Both the position numbers and the translations under genes were made by a program. A stretch of DNA of 64,000 nucleotides from Flavobacterium aquiphilum (lineage in GTDB: Bacteria > Bacteroidota > Bacteroidia > Flavobacteriales > Flavobacteriaceae), in NCBI RefSeq assembly GCF_027111335.1, contig NZ_CP114288.1, forward strand, positions 372,001 to 436,000, in the 5' to 3' direction. Of the stretch, positions 24,795-34,604 are shown in pieces (the stretch's first letter is position 1; every line of letters begins with the position of its first letter). Under the pieces are notes generated by a model, which worked only from the letters and a program-made list of their open reading frames with translations, had not been told where the DNA came from and did not search any database.

Positions 24795-27700
24795 GATCTG
24801 TAGTTTTTGAGTCCGTAATACTTTCAGTTGCTACAACCTCATCTTTCTTTTTTCCGATATTTTCAATCATAACAAATAAACCTGGTACAATTAATACTCC
24901 AAGCACTGTAGCAATCAACATACCTGCAAACACAGCCATACCCATTACAATACGGGCTTGTGAACCTGCACCTGTAGCAGTTAATAACGGAACCACTCCA
25001 AGGATAAAAGCAAAAGCAGTCATTAAAATAGGTCGGAAACGGAGCTTAGCCGCAACCATCGCCGATTCGTACAGCGGCTTTCCTTTTTCATATTCTTCTT
25101 TGGCAAACTCTACGATAAGAATCGCATTCTTGGCTACCAATCCGATTAACAGTACCAATCCAATTTGTGCAAACACGTTGTTTACATAAGCATCACTTCC
25201 AAATCTTGCCAAAGCGAGTCCTAAAAATGCCCCAAATACGGCAAAAGGTGCTCCAAGCAATACACTAAAAGGTAGTTTCCAACTTTCGTATTGTGCAGCA
25301 AGAATTAAAAACACAAATACCAATGCCATGAAAAACACAGTTCCCCCACCCGGAGAATGTTTCTCCTGATAGGAAAGGTTGATATAATCGTAACTCATAT
25401 CGGCAGGAAGGGTTTCTTTGGCAACTTCTTCCAAAGCAGCCAAGGCTTGCGCACTACTGTAACCGTCGTTAGGGCTTCCGCCAATCTCAGCCGATCTAAA
25501 CAAATTCAAACGGTTTGTAAAATCCGGTCCTGCCACTTTTGTAGCAGTTACAAGGGTTGATACAGGAAGCATGCTACCTTCGTTATTCCTTACATAAATA
25601 TTGTTCAGATTTTCAGGGCTTAATCTGTCCACCGCTTCTCCTTGCAAATACACTTTGTACTGACGTCCAAAACGGTTGAAGTCATTCACATAAGTACCTC
25701 CCAAAAAAGCGCCTAATACTTCGGTAACTTTTGAAACAGGAACGCCCAATTTCATCGCTTTTTGATTGTCTATATCCAATTTTATTTGAGGAGTACCGGC
25801 GTTGAAAGTCGTATAAATCCTTTTAATCTCTGGACGTTTCTGAGCTGCTGCAATAAACGCCTGAGTTTGTTGTGCAAGATATTGTGGTGGATTACCTCCA
25901 CGATCCTGTAACATCAAACTAAATCCGGCAGAAGCACCCAAACCCTGAATCGCTGGAGGTCCAAAGGCAAAAGCAGTTGCGTTTGTAATTTGAGTAGATA
26001 ATTTTTTGTTTAACCGATCTACTAATTGTTTTGCCGTTTCTGCTCTTTCTTCCCATGGTTTTAAAGAGATGAAAATAAACGCGTTATTAGGCTGATACGA
26101 GTTGGTAAGCATACTAAATCCGTTAATCGTCGTATAAGATAGTATCGCTTTCTCTTCTTTCAAGAAACTATCCACTTTCTTCGAAACCTCATCTGTTCGC
26201 TGAAGGGATGACGCAGGAGGTAAAGCAATATTAATCAATATATAACCTTGGTCTTCTTCAGGTATAAAACCTAATGGGATTTTCTTGCCTAAGAAAACAA
26301 TTGCGACAATAATTACAGCCAATAAAGCAACAATACGCAATGCTTTTTTGGCAAAAAATGTAGCTCCTCCTAAATACTTTTCTGTTACTTTTTCGAAAAT
26401 TCTGTTGAAACCCGCAAAAAACTTGGCTAACCATCCTGTTTGCTGATCGACAGGTTTTGTAGGCTTTAATATCATCGCACAGAGCGCAGGACTCAAAGAC
26501 AAAGCACTAAATGCCGAAAACGCCACCGAGACCGCAATGGTTATCGCAAATTGTTGATAAAAACGACCCGTGATACCCGGTGTCATCGCAACAGGAACAA
26601 ACACCGCAATCAAAATAAGCGCAATGGCAATTACCGGTCCCGAAACTTCCTTCATCGCCTGAATAGTTGCATCTTTTGGAGATTTACCATGCTCAATATG
26701 ATGTATTACGGCTTCTACCACCACAATCGCGTCATCCACAACAATACCAATTGCAAGTACCAATCCCAATAAAGACAGAGTATTTATCGAAAAGCCCAAC
26801 ATTGGAAAAACCGCAATGGTTCCGATTAAGGATACTGGCACCGTAATCAATGGAATCAAAGTCGCACGCCAATTTTGGAGGAAAATAAATACCACCAAGA
26901 TTACCAATATAACCGCTTCAAAAAGCGTGTGAACGATATCATTAACACCCGCTGTAATTGCAAGCGTTGTATCCAATGATTCCTGATAAACAACATCCTT
27001 TGGAAACTTTTCGGACATTTTTTTCATAGCCTCTTTGGCAAGAGTGGCCACTTCCAAAGCGTTACTTCCCGGCATTTGGAATACTGTAATTGCTGCTGTA
27101 GCATTACCGTTTCTACGGGCATTTGAACTATAATTCTCAGTCCCTAATTCGATTCTGGCGATGTCGCTTAACAATACTTGTGCACCATCTGACTTACTTT
27201 TAACCACAATGTTACCAAACTCTTTTTCGGTAACCAAACGGTCTTGAAGCGTAACTCCATAAGTAAAATCGGTTCCTGGTGGAGTAGGCTCAGCGCCAAA
27301 TTTCCCTCCGGGACTAATCATGTTTTGTGCATTCAAGGCATTTTTTACATCATCAACAGTAATACCAAGTTTGCTCATCATATCGGCTTTCAGCCAAACC
27401 CTCATGGAATAATCACTTCCCCCGAAAAGAGAAACCTCTCCAACCCCTTTAATACGTGCCAATTGATCCACAATGTTGATGTTGGCGTAGTTATTCAGGA
27501 ATTTCGAATCGTATTTAGGATTTGTGGAAGTCAGCGTAAACAACATCATCGGGAACGATAATGATTTTTTAACCACCACACCTTGTTGTTTTACACTCGA
27601 AGGCATAAACGGAGCCGACTGCGCCTGACGGTTTTGGGTAAGCATGTTGGCGTTATCCAAATTGGTTCCTACATCAAAAGTCACTTCAATTGTACAAGCC

Positions 27701-27957
27701 CCATCAGATGTATTTGTAGATTTTATGTAAAGCATTTGCTCAACACCGTTAACCTTTTGCTCAATTGGAGTGGCAACAGCTTGCTCAACGTTTAAAGCAT
27801 TAGCTCCTGTAAATGAGGTAGTAATTTTTACAACCGGCGGATTGATATCCGGATACTGAGATACTGGTGTTTTTTGTAGTGCTAGTAACCCAAGTATCAC
27901 AATGATGATACTGATTACCATAGCCACAATTGGTCTTCTAACGAAAAATTCTCCCAT
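24784..27957 (-). CDS. RND multidrug efflux pump (HAE1 family)
   Basis: A 1057-residue inner-membrane pump with the HAE1 start MGEFFVRRPIVAMVISI, twelve helices in two halves and two large periplasmic loops. The proton relay Asp pair is visible in GIVVDDAIVVVEAV (TM4), and the KNAILIVEFA segment with Lys lies in TM10. It exports hydrophobic drugs or other toxic compounds by proton antiport. Length and domain order are normal for AcrB/MexB relatives. Adaptor upstream and channel downstream complete the set. Confidence 0.96.
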   Translation of the reverse strand: MGEFFVRRPIVAMVISIIIVILGLLALQKTPVSQYPDINPPVVKITTSFTGANALNVEQAVATPIEQKVNGVEQMLYIKSTNTSDGACTIEVTFDVGTNLDNANMLTQNRQAQSAPFMPSSVKQQGVVVKKSLSFPMMLFTLTSTNPKYDSKFLNNYANINIVDQLARIKGVGEVSLFGGSDYSMRVWLKADMMSKLGITVDDVKNALNAQNMISPGGKFGAEPTPPGTDFTYGVTLQDRLVTEKEFGNIVVKSKSDGAQVLLSDIARIELGTENYSSNARRNGNATAAITVFQMPGSNALEVATLAKEAMKKMSEKFPKDVVYQESLDTTLAITAGVNDIVHTLFEAVILVILVVFIFLQNWRATLIPLITVPVSLIGTIAVFPMLGFSINTLSLLGLVLAIGIVVDDAIVVVEAVIHHIEHGKSPKDATIQAMKEVSGPVIAIALILIAVFVPVAMTPGITGRFYQQFAITIAVSVAFSAFSALSLSPALCAMILKPTKPVDQQTGWLAKFFAGFNRIFEKVTEKYLGGATFFAKKALRIVALLAVIIVAIVFLGKKIPLGFIPEEDQGYILINIALPPASSLQRTDEVSKKVDSFLKEEKAILSYTTINGFSMLTNSYQPNNAFIFISLKPWEERAETAKQLVDRLNKKLSTQITNATAFAFGPPAIQGLGASAGFSLMLQDRGGNPPQYLAQQTQAFIAAAQKRPEIKRIYTTFNAGTPQIKLDIDNQKAMKLGVPVSKVTEVLGAFLGGTYVNDFNRFGRQYKVYLQGEAVDRLSPENLNNIYVRNNEGSMLPVSTLVTATKVAGPDFTNRLNLFRSAEIGGSPNDGYSSAQALAALEEVAKETLPADMSYDYINLSYQEKHSPGGGTVFFMALVFVFLILAAQYESWKLPFSVLLGAPFAVFGAFLGLALARFGSDAYVNNVFAQIGLVLLIGLVAKNAILIVEFAKEEYEKGKPLYESAMVAAKLRFRPILMTAFAFILGVVPLLTATGAGSQARIVMGMAVFAGMLIATVLGVLIVPGLFVMIENIGKKKDEVVATESITDSKTTDHEE

Positions 27958-27990
27958 AATAATATTTCTAAATTATTTAGTTAGCTCTGA

Positions 27991-29139
27991 TTAATTTTCT
28001 GCTTTTCCTGGGGTCCAATCGGTAATTTTTGGAGTTACTACATTTCCGCTTTTCAACAGGGAAGTTCCACCAAGAGCCACTTTATCATTAGCTGTTAATC
28101 CATCAGTAACTATATAAGAATCTTTGTATGACGGACCAATTTGTATCATTTTAATATCTACTTTATTGTCATTGCCTAAGACATAAACCTGATAAAACCC
28201 TTGCATTTCGATAACCGAACGTTTTGGGATAACCAATGCAGATTTACGTACATCGGTTACAACATGAACCTTCACAAATTGTCCCGGTCTGATTAATCGG
28301 TCAGGATTGGCAAATGCGGCCTCCAAAGTCACGGCACCTGTTGAAGGATCTATTTGTCTGTCTGCAAAACTGATTTTCCCTTTTTCCGAATATTCAGATC
28401 CGTCAGACAATATCAAGGAAATTGATTTTCCCTCGCCTTTTAGGTTAGAATCTTTCTTGGTTATTTCCCTGAAAATACGAAGATACTCCTGTTCACTTAT
28501 TGTAAAACGAACCCTAACATCGCCTAAATCCGAAACTGTATTTAAAACAGAAGCAGCACCTGGACGAACATAATCCCCTACCCTAACTTTTGATATTCCG
28601 ATCAATCCCGAAATTGGGGCAACAACTCTGCAATAACCTAATTCTATTTTTGAATTTTCTAAATTGGCAGTAGCCGCCTTTATGGAAGCGGTAGCTGCGC
28701 TGTACGCCGATTTTGCTGCAATTAATTCTCTCTGGCTGACAGCATTCATCTTAGCCAATGGCACCATCATGTCGTAATCTGATTTGGTTTTGGCTAATCT
28801 AGCCTGCATTTCTGCCAAATTTGCCTCCGATTCATGTACTTTTTCCTGAAACGGCAACGGATCAATCGTATATAATAATTGTCCTTTGGTTACCAAACTA
28901 CCTTCCTTGAAATTGAGGCTTTCGATAACCCCGTCAACCCTAGGGTTAATCTCAATATCCGACTGTCCAAAAGTCTGTCCGGTAAATTCCGATTCAAGAC
29001 GTACATCCTGCTGGAGGACTTTTACTACCGAAATCTCCAATGGCTTGGCTTCCGGTGCTACTTCCTTCTTACAAGAGAAAAAAAATGGGGGGAGGACTAA
29101 AACGAAAAATAATATTTTAATCTTTTTCAACGTATTCAT
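27991..29139 (-). CDS. RND efflux periplasmic adaptor (membrane fusion protein)
   Basis: The start is the ATG at 29139 (382 residues); a longer open frame upstream would put foreign hydrophobic sequence before the signal peptide. The lipobox Cys is residue 23 (FFFSCKKE). Order: lipoyl half-motif (VDGVIESLNFKEGSLVTKGQLLYTI), alpha-hairpin, second lipoyl half (VVAPISGLIGISKVRVGDYV), beta-barrel and membrane-proximal domain. It bridges pump and channel. First gene of the three-gene efflux operon, 33 bases before the pump. No regulator is next to it. Confidence 0.94.
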   Translation of the reverse strand: MNTLKKIKILFFVLVLPPFFFSCKKEVAPEAKPLEISVVKVLQQDVRLESEFTGQTFGQSDIEINPRVDGVIESLNFKEGSLVTKGQLLYTIDPLPFQEKVHESEANLAEMQARLAKTKSDYDMMVPLAKMNAVSQRELIAAKSAYSAATASIKAATANLENSKIELGYCRVVAPISGLIGISKVRVGDYVRPGAASVLNTVSDLGDVRVRFTISEQEYLRIFREITKKDSNLKGEGKSISLILSDGSEYSEKGKISFADRQIDPSTGAVTLEAAFANPDRLIRPGQFVKVHVVTDVRKSALVIPKRSVIEMQGFYQVYVLGNDNKVDIKMIQIGPSYKDSYIVTDGLTANDKVALGGTSLLKSGNVVTPKITDWTPGKAEN

Positions 29140-29425
29140 AAAATTATTATTAAAGTTAATAGAAATAAAATACTGATTTAAACTTTTAAATGGTAGGAAA
29201 TTACAAAAAACAAACGAATAATTCACTGCAACTACCAAAAAAATCAACTATTTACGATTATTTTTAGTTTACCCAACAAATTCTTCAATTATTTTTTTAA
29301 TAAAAAAATACTGCTTTTGTTTTTTTGCTAAATTAGTAGGTTGGATTCTAAAATCACTCAATTGTAAGAAAGCCTTAATTGTTTTTAACCTGCATCACTA
29401 TTTACTAACACCAAACTTCAAGATT

Positions 29426-30397
29426 ATGTCTAAGTCAAATAAAAAAGAGCTCAATGAATTTGAGGAAAAACTAATTGACCTTACTACTTTAAGCAAAAAA
29501 GAACTGATACAAAGAGCCAAAAAATTTTCAAAACAATATTGTGTTGGTGATGGAGACGATTTCAAGCTTAAAGATTGCGAAACCAAAGCGAGTTTCAATT
29601 TGGGCGAAGAAGGAAAACCATTGGTAAACCAAACCCTACAAATGGGTGTCGATGCCTTGGCTGCCATGCAAGATGTATTATACGCCCAAGACAAATGGTC
29701 ACTGCTGCTTATTTTTCAGGCTATGGATGCTGCTGGCAAAGATGGGACCATCAAACATGTGATGTCTGGGGTAAATCCACAAGGATGCCAAGTTTCTTCT
29801 TTCAAGGCACCGAGTTCCGAAGATTTGGACCATGATTTTTTATGGCGATGCCAAAAACATTTGCCAGAACGGGGACGCATCGGAATATTCAACCGTTCCT
29901 ATTATGAAGAAGTACTGGTAGTGCGCGTACATGAGCAAATTCTGAAAGGACAGAAGATTCCCCAAAAACTGATTACCAAAGACATTTGGGAAGAGCGTTT
30001 TCAGGATATTCGAAACTTCGAAAAATACCTGAACCGAAACGGAACCATAGTTCTCAAATTTTTCCTTAATGTTTCCAAAAAAGAACAAAAGAAACGTTTC
30101 ATAGAACGTGTTGACGATCCGGACAAAAACTGGAAATTCAGTGCCGCCGACGCCAAAGAAAGAGGCTACTGGGACGACTACATGGATGCCTATCAGGATT
30201 TAATTAAAAACACCTCGACCAAAAAATCCCCTTGGTACGTGATTCCTGCCGATAATAAATCCTATGCCCGTATTGCAATAGCATCGGCAATTATCACGGC
30301 ATTGGAAGAAATGGATTTAGAATACCCAAAAGTGAGCGCCGAAAAAATCGCGGAATTACAAGCCGTTAAACAAGCTTTGCTTGACGAAAAAGATTAA
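29426..30397 (+). CDS. polyphosphate kinase 2 family protein
   Basis: A 323-residue PPK2 protein. The Walker A-like loop is FQAMDAAGKDGTI (Asp101, Lys105, Asp106), and the Walker B and lid parts are visible as FNRSYYEEVLVVRVH (from 155) and ERVDDPDKNWKFSAADAKERGYWDDY. Length and the single domain fit class I or III PPK2, which transfers phosphate between polyphosphate and nucleotides, often phosphorylating ADP, GDP or AMP. The subclass cannot be fixed by eye. Followed by a SulP transporter after 104 bases containing a repeat. Confidence 0.92.
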   Translation: MSKSNKKELNEFEEKLIDLTTLSKKELIQRAKKFSKQYCVGDGDDFKLKDCETKASFNLGEEGKPLVNQTLQMGVDALAAMQDVLYAQDKWSLLLIFQAMDAAGKDGTIKHVMSGVNPQGCQVSSFKAPSSEDLDHDFLWRCQKHLPERGRIGIFNRSYYEEVLVVRVHEQILKGQKIPQKLITKDIWEERFQDIRNFEKYLNRNGTIVLKFFLNVSKKEQKKRFIERVDDPDKNWKFSAADAKERGYWDDYMDAYQDLIKNTSTKKSPWYVIPADNKSYARIAIASAIITALEEMDLEYPKVSAEKIAELQAVKQALLDEKD

Positions 30398-30401
30398 TTT
30401 T

Positions 30402-30495
30402 AGTAATTAGTGACTAGTAATTGGTAATTAGCTTATTTAGAAATATTTCAAAAGAAGCTAATCACTAATTACTGATTACTTTAAAAAAGCTAATC
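30402..30495. repeat. imperfect inverted repeat between PPK2 and SulP genes
   Basis: AGTAATTAGTGACTAG at the left and CTAATCACTAATTACTG at the right are near complements, giving a long AT-rich imperfect stem; AAGCTAATCACTA occurs twice at the right end (30455 and 30487 approximately). Confidence 0.5.
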
Positions 30496-30501
30496 ACTAT
30501 T

Positions 30502-32172
30502 ATGGCTCCTAAACTTTTACCCTCAGCCGACTGGATTAAAAAATACAAAACAAAAACCCTCAAAAGCGACTTTACAGCCGGTATTACACTGGCCGCTTAC
30601 GGTATTCCGGTCTCTTTGGCCTATGCCACACTTGCAGGACTACCTCCGCAATACGGAATTTATGGTTACCTCATTGGCGGAATCTTTTATGCTTTATTGG
30701 GAACAAGCAGGCAACTCGCCATTGGACCAACATCGGCAATTTCTTTGTTGGTAGGTACCACTATTGCCAATTTAGCCAACGGCGATGCTCAACGCTGGGC
30801 CGACATTGCCTCGCTCACTGCTTTGGTATTTGCAGGAATGGCTATCCTCGCTTATCTATTGCGTTTGAGCGGTATCATCAATTTTATCAGCGAAACTGTT
30901 TTGGTCGGATTCAAAGCAGGAGCCTGTCTAACGATTGGTTTGACACAATTGCCCAAATTATTTGGCATAAAAGGCGGAGGCGACAATTTTCTGGAACGCA
31001 TCATGACTATTTTTCAACAGCTTCCTGACATGAATACTGCAGTTTTTATTTTTGGTATTACTGCCATAATCATATTAATTGTTGGCGAAAAAGTGGCTCC
31101 CGGACGTCCTGTTGCTATTTTGATAGTCGTTTTATCAATAATACTCATTTCGATTACACCTTTGGGACATGATGGATTCAGTACCGTAGGAACAATACCA
31201 ACAGGTTTACCTGAATTTCATTTACCCTCACTTCGGATTAAGGATGTTGATGGTGTATTACCCCTCGCCATGGCCTGTTTTCTGTTATCTTATATCGAAA
31301 GTGTTTCGGCAGCAAGGACTTTGGCACAAAAAAACGGATACGTGATAGATCCACGTCAAGAATTATTGGCTCTTGGAGTTGCCAATGCCGCCGTTGCAAT
31401 TGGACAAGGCTATCCCGTTGCAGGTGGATTGTCACAGTCTGCAGTGAATGATACGGCTGGAGCCAAAACCCCCATGTCATTGGTTTTTGCTTCGGGCGCA
31501 ATTGCGATTTGTCTATTGTTTTTAACCGGATTTCTTCAAAATTTACCGACAGTGATTTTGGCATCCATCGTTCTGGTAGCAATAAGAGGGCTTTTTGATA
31601 TAAAAGAACTCAAACACTTGTATAAAATAAACAAACAAGAATTTGGCGTTGCCATGATCGCGCTTGTGGGCGTACTTATTTGGGGAATATTGACAGGTGT
31701 TTTGTTTGCTGCTATGGTAACTTTATTGTTGCTGATAAAAGCGGCCTCAAAACCTAATGTGGCATTCCTTGGCAGAATTCCCGGCACCAAACGCTACACC
31801 GACATGGAAAGACATCCTGAAAACGAAAAGATTGAAGGCGTACTGATTGTTCGCATTGAGTCCTCGATTTTTTACTTTAATGCCGAATACATCAAAGAAT
31901 GTATTTGGGAAAAAATATACACCGAAGCCGATTCTTTAAAAACGGTAATCCTGGATCTAAATTCCTCTCCAAGCATCGATATTTCAGGAGCACGTTTTTT
32001 AAAACATCTTTTTTTTGATTTGAAAGCCAAACATATTACGCTGCAAATTGCCGAAGCCCGCTCCGAAGTACGTGATATGCTACGAACTGAAAATCTGGAA
32101 GCTTTATTGGGACACATCAGCCGTTTTGTTTCGGTAGATGATTTGGTGGTCCGTGCGCTTCAAAAAGAGTAA
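30502..32172 (+). CDS. SulP family inorganic anion transporter with STAS domain
   Basis: A 556-residue protein with a membrane domain of 10-14 helices (residues 20-400) and a cytoplasmic STAS domain (about 440-556; VILDLNSSPSIDISGARFLKHL). The family signature AGLPPQYGIYGYLIGGIFYALLGTS in two parts, and IGPTSAISLL in TM3, are visible. SulP proteins carry sulfate, bicarbonate or other anions, with H+ or Na+. The transported ion cannot be decided; no carbonic anhydrase gene is adjacent. Probably a single gene or cotranscribed with PPK2. Confidence 0.93.
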   Translation: MAPKLLPSADWIKKYKTKTLKSDFTAGITLAAYGIPVSLAYATLAGLPPQYGIYGYLIGGIFYALLGTSRQLAIGPTSAISLLVGTTIANLANGDAQRWADIASLTALVFAGMAILAYLLRLSGIINFISETVLVGFKAGACLTIGLTQLPKLFGIKGGGDNFLERIMTIFQQLPDMNTAVFIFGITAIIILIVGEKVAPGRPVAILIVVLSIILISITPLGHDGFSTVGTIPTGLPEFHLPSLRIKDVDGVLPLAMACFLLSYIESVSAARTLAQKNGYVIDPRQELLALGVANAAVAIGQGYPVAGGLSQSAVNDTAGAKTPMSLVFASGAIAICLLFLTGFLQNLPTVILASIVLVAIRGLFDIKELKHLYKINKQEFGVAMIALVGVLIWGILTGVLFAAMVTLLLLIKAASKPNVAFLGRIPGTKRYTDMERHPENEKIEGVLIVRIESSIFYFNAEYIKECIWEKIYTEADSLKTVILDLNSSPSIDISGARFLKHLFFDLKAKHITLQIAEARSEVRDMLRTENLEALLGHISRFVSVDDLVVRALQKE

Positions 32173-32336
32173 CATTTTCAATGGTAATAAGAAATTCAAC
32201 AAAATTATAATTGGTTTAAGCTATCCCAAAGTTCCAAGTATTTCAACCGATTCAAAAAATAGAAATCCAAGCTAGAAGCGTTAGGAAAAATAATCAGAAA
32301 GTGATATTTGTCATTTACAGCCCCAAAAACCAACAT

Positions 32337-32344
32337 TATCTTTG
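32337..32344 (+). promoter_or_regulatory. -7 promoter box, TATCTTTG
   Basis: Full match to TAnnTTTG, about 112 bases before the ATG at 32456, which leaves a leader of about 100 bases for the beta-flower gene. Confidence 0.45.
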
Positions 32345-32455
32345 CCCGAAAAATACCGAAATTTAGGTTGGTAGATTTCGCTTTTGGCTCAACTAATAAG
32401 TGTGGGCGATAATCCAATAGTGCAAATTTATTTACCAAGAATAATTTTAAATCAA

Positions 32456-32821
32456 ATGCAAGAAACATTACACAACACCCAAGGACGAACAATCGCTTAC
32501 ATAGATTATAGTGATGACAACACAATTTATTTGTGGAATGGAACTCCAACTGGATATTTAGATTCAGATAATAGAATTTATGGATTCAACGGAAAACATT
32601 TAGGATGGTATGAGGATGGAATATTATGGGACTTAAATGGTAACCGAACGGGATTTAACAAACAATCACTTCCTGTTTTTGCAAAATTTGGACCTTTTAA
32701 AAGTTTTAAGCAATTCAAACCCTTTAAAAGTTTTAAAGAATTCGCAAAGTACAAACCTTTAAAAAGTAACGCTTGCAGTGATTCCGATCTTTCTAATTAT
32801 TTGATGTTAGGAATAAACTAA
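32456..32821 (+). CDS. 4-fold beta flower domain protein
   Basis: From the ATG at 32456 the protein has 121 residues. The N-terminal 75 residues carry repeated strand-turn units (GRTIAYIDYSDDNTIYLWNG, TPTGYLDSDNRIYGFNGKHLG, WYEDGILWDLNGNRTGF), the pattern of the 4-fold beta flower family as I know it. The second part is a Lys/Phe-rich repeat (KSFKQFKPFKSFKEF). Function of the family is unknown. A TTG at 32384 extends the frame but gives a poor N-terminus and was not used. Confidence 0.7.
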   Translation: MQETLHNTQGRTIAYIDYSDDNTIYLWNGTPTGYLDSDNRIYGFNGKHLGWYEDGILWDLNGNRTGFNKQSLPVFAKFGPFKSFKQFKPFKSFKEFAKYKPLKSNACSDSDLSNYLMLGIN

Positions 32822-32853
32822 TTAACTCAAACGGTCGGTTTTAGATTAAATTT

Positions 32854-32894
32854 CTCTGTGTCACATAGCGGTAACAAATCGTTACCACAAAGAG
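32854..32894. repeat. small intergenic hairpin
   Basis: GGTAAC-AAATC-GTTACC (32870-32886) inside CTCTgTG ... CAaAGAG (32854-32860 and 32888-32894). It lies just after the beta-flower gene; without a T-tract it is not a typical terminator. Confidence 0.5.
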
Positions 32895-32916
32895 AGCTTA
32901 CAAAACAAGTATTTAC

Positions 32917-32968
32917 TATAAAAACAAGAATGCCATTTCAATACCTGATTGGCTTTCTTGTTTTTATA
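32917..32968. terminator. long inverted repeat, terminator-like
   Basis: Perfect 14-base arms TATAAAAACAAGAA (32917-32930) and their complement (32955-32968), with further GCCA/TGGC pairing inside. The right arm ends in TTTTTATA. It may end the beta-flower transcript. The remaining bases to 33144 hold no gene; a fragment AAAAGATAGCGAAAATAGG at 33031-33050 resembles part of the dispersed element at 2065. Confidence 0.6.
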
Positions 32969-33144
32969 ACCTTGCTACATTTTTAGTCAACTATTATTTT
33001 TTTTACTTTTTTAATGAAGATAAAAAAGCAAAAGATAGCGAAAATAGGATCCATCTTCTTGAAAATCCTGAAAGTTTTAGCTCCAAAAAACAAATAGTAT
33101 TCGCTTTCAAAAGCTGATAAATCATAATATTCCACTAATCCGCA

Positions 33145-33174
33145 TTTGAAAATCACAAAAGTTCACTAATTTTG
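33145..33174 (+). promoter_or_regulatory. Bacteroidetes promoter of the trhO-trhP-ferredoxin operon
   Basis: TTTG at 33145-33148 and TAATTTTG at 33167-33174, separated by 18 bases, a near-ideal match to the Bacteroidetes -33/-7 consensus. It lies 65 bases before the ATG of trhO. Confidence 0.75.
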
Positions 33175-33239
33175 CGCCCGATTTCGAACCAACAATATCG
33201 GAATCAAATATATTTTCTAAACTTAAAATCGTTTATAGC

Positions 33240-34598
33240 ATGCAACTGTACAACACTTTAAGCGCAGAAGAAAGAGCCATTCTAATTGATGATGCCGGTA
33301 AACAACGACTTACGTTGTCTTTCTATGCGTATGCCAAAATTCAAGATCCTAAAAAATTTCGCGACGATTTATTTGTAGCCTGGAACGCACTCGATGCTTT
33401 AGGCCGAATTTATGTTGCCAACGAAGGCATCAATGCCCAAATGAGTATTCCTGCCGAAAATTTGGAGGCTTTTAGAGCGACTCTAGAAGTTTATGATTTC
33501 ATGAAAGGCATACGGTTGAACGAAGCGGTAGAACATGATGATCATTCGTTTTTGAAACTGACCATCAAAGTACGTCATAAAATCGTTGCTGACGGTTTGA
33601 ACGACGATACTTTTGATGTAACCAATATAGGCGTTCACCTGAAAGCCAAAGAATTCAACGAAATCCTTGATGATCCCAACACGATTGTAGTAGATTTTAG
33701 AAATCACTACGAAAGCGAAGTCGGACATTTTAAAGGCGCCATCACTCCCGATGTGGAAACTTTCAGAGAGAGTTTGCCGATTATCAACGAACAACTTCAA
33801 AACCACAAAGAGGATAAAAACCTGGTAATGTACTGCACTGGAGGTATTCGTTGTGAAAAAGCAAGTGCTTATTTCAAACACCAAGGTTTTAAAAATGTTT
33901 TCCAATTAGAGGGTGGAATTATCAACTACGCCAAACAGCTTAAAGAAGAAGGTCTTGAAAGCAAATTCATTGGTAAAAACTTTGTGTTTGATAATCGTCT
34001 GGGCGAAAGAATTACCGATGATATTATTTCCCAATGTCACCAATGCGGGAAACCTTGCGACAACCACACCAATTGCGAAAATGACGGATGCCATCTATTG
34101 TTTATCCAATGTGATGACTGCAAAGCAGCTATGGAAAACTGCTGTTCTACAGAATGTCTTGATATTATTCATTTGCCTTTGGTTGACCAAGTGCGTTTGA
34201 GAACCGGAAAACAAGTGGGTAACAAAGTTTTCAGAAAAGGAAAATCCGAAAATCTGAAATTTAAACATTCCGGTGAGTTGCCAAATGATGCTTTAGCAAC
34301 AAGTGAAAAACCCGCGGATATTCGTCAAAAAATAAAAGTTAAAAAAGTGCTTCTTGGTAAAGCGGAACATTTTTACGTTAAAGCGAGCGTTGGTCAATTT
34401 ACTATTGAAAACCACGAACTGAACAGCGGAGACAAAATCTTAATCTCCGGACCAACAACCGGTAATCAGGAATTGATTTTGGAAAAAATTATCGTAAACG
34501 GAGCTGAAACTGCAACGGCTAAAATTGGCGATAAAGTTACTTTTGAAGTTCCTTTCAGAATTAGATTGTCGGATAAAATATATAAAATTTTAGAATAA
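33240..34598 (+). CDS. trhO: tRNA uridine(34) hydroxylase, rhodanese type, with extra C-terminal domain
   Basis: A 452-residue member of the YceA/TrhO family, which hydroxylates U34 of tRNAs to 5-hydroxyuridine using oxygen. Order: N-terminal acylphosphatase-like domain (20-125), rhodanese domain (135-240) with loop Cys199-TGGIR-Cys205, then a Cys-rich zinc segment (Cys266, 269, 273, 279, 284, 291, 294, 301, 302, 306). The E. coli protein ends soon after this (about 350 residues); here residues 364-452 add a domain nearly the same as the C-terminus of the next gene product, with PFRIRLSDKIYKIL at its end. First gene of a three-gene operon; trhP-like starts 6 bases after its stop. Confidence 0.92.
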   Translation: MQLYNTLSAEERAILIDDAGKQRLTLSFYAYAKIQDPKKFRDDLFVAWNALDALGRIYVANEGINAQMSIPAENLEAFRATLEVYDFMKGIRLNEAVEHDDHSFLKLTIKVRHKIVADGLNDDTFDVTNIGVHLKAKEFNEILDDPNTIVVDFRNHYESEVGHFKGAITPDVETFRESLPIINEQLQNHKEDKNLVMYCTGGIRCEKASAYFKHQGFKNVFQLEGGIINYAKQLKEEGLESKFIGKNFVFDNRLGERITDDIISQCHQCGKPCDNHTNCENDGCHLLFIQCDDCKAAMENCCSTECLDIIHLPLVDQVRLRTGKQVGNKVFRKGKSENLKFKHSGELPNDALATSEKPADIRQKIKVKKVLLGKAEHFYVKASVGQFTIENHELNSGDKILISGPTTGNQELILEKIIVNGAETATAKIGDKVTFEVPFRIRLSDKIYKILE

Positions 34599-34604
34599 TT
34601 TATC

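Noticed and set aside
23427..29139. Heavy-metal (Cus/Czc type) efflux
   Set aside because: The pump start and length match the HAE1 multidrug group, and the adaptor lacks Met- or His-rich metal segments.
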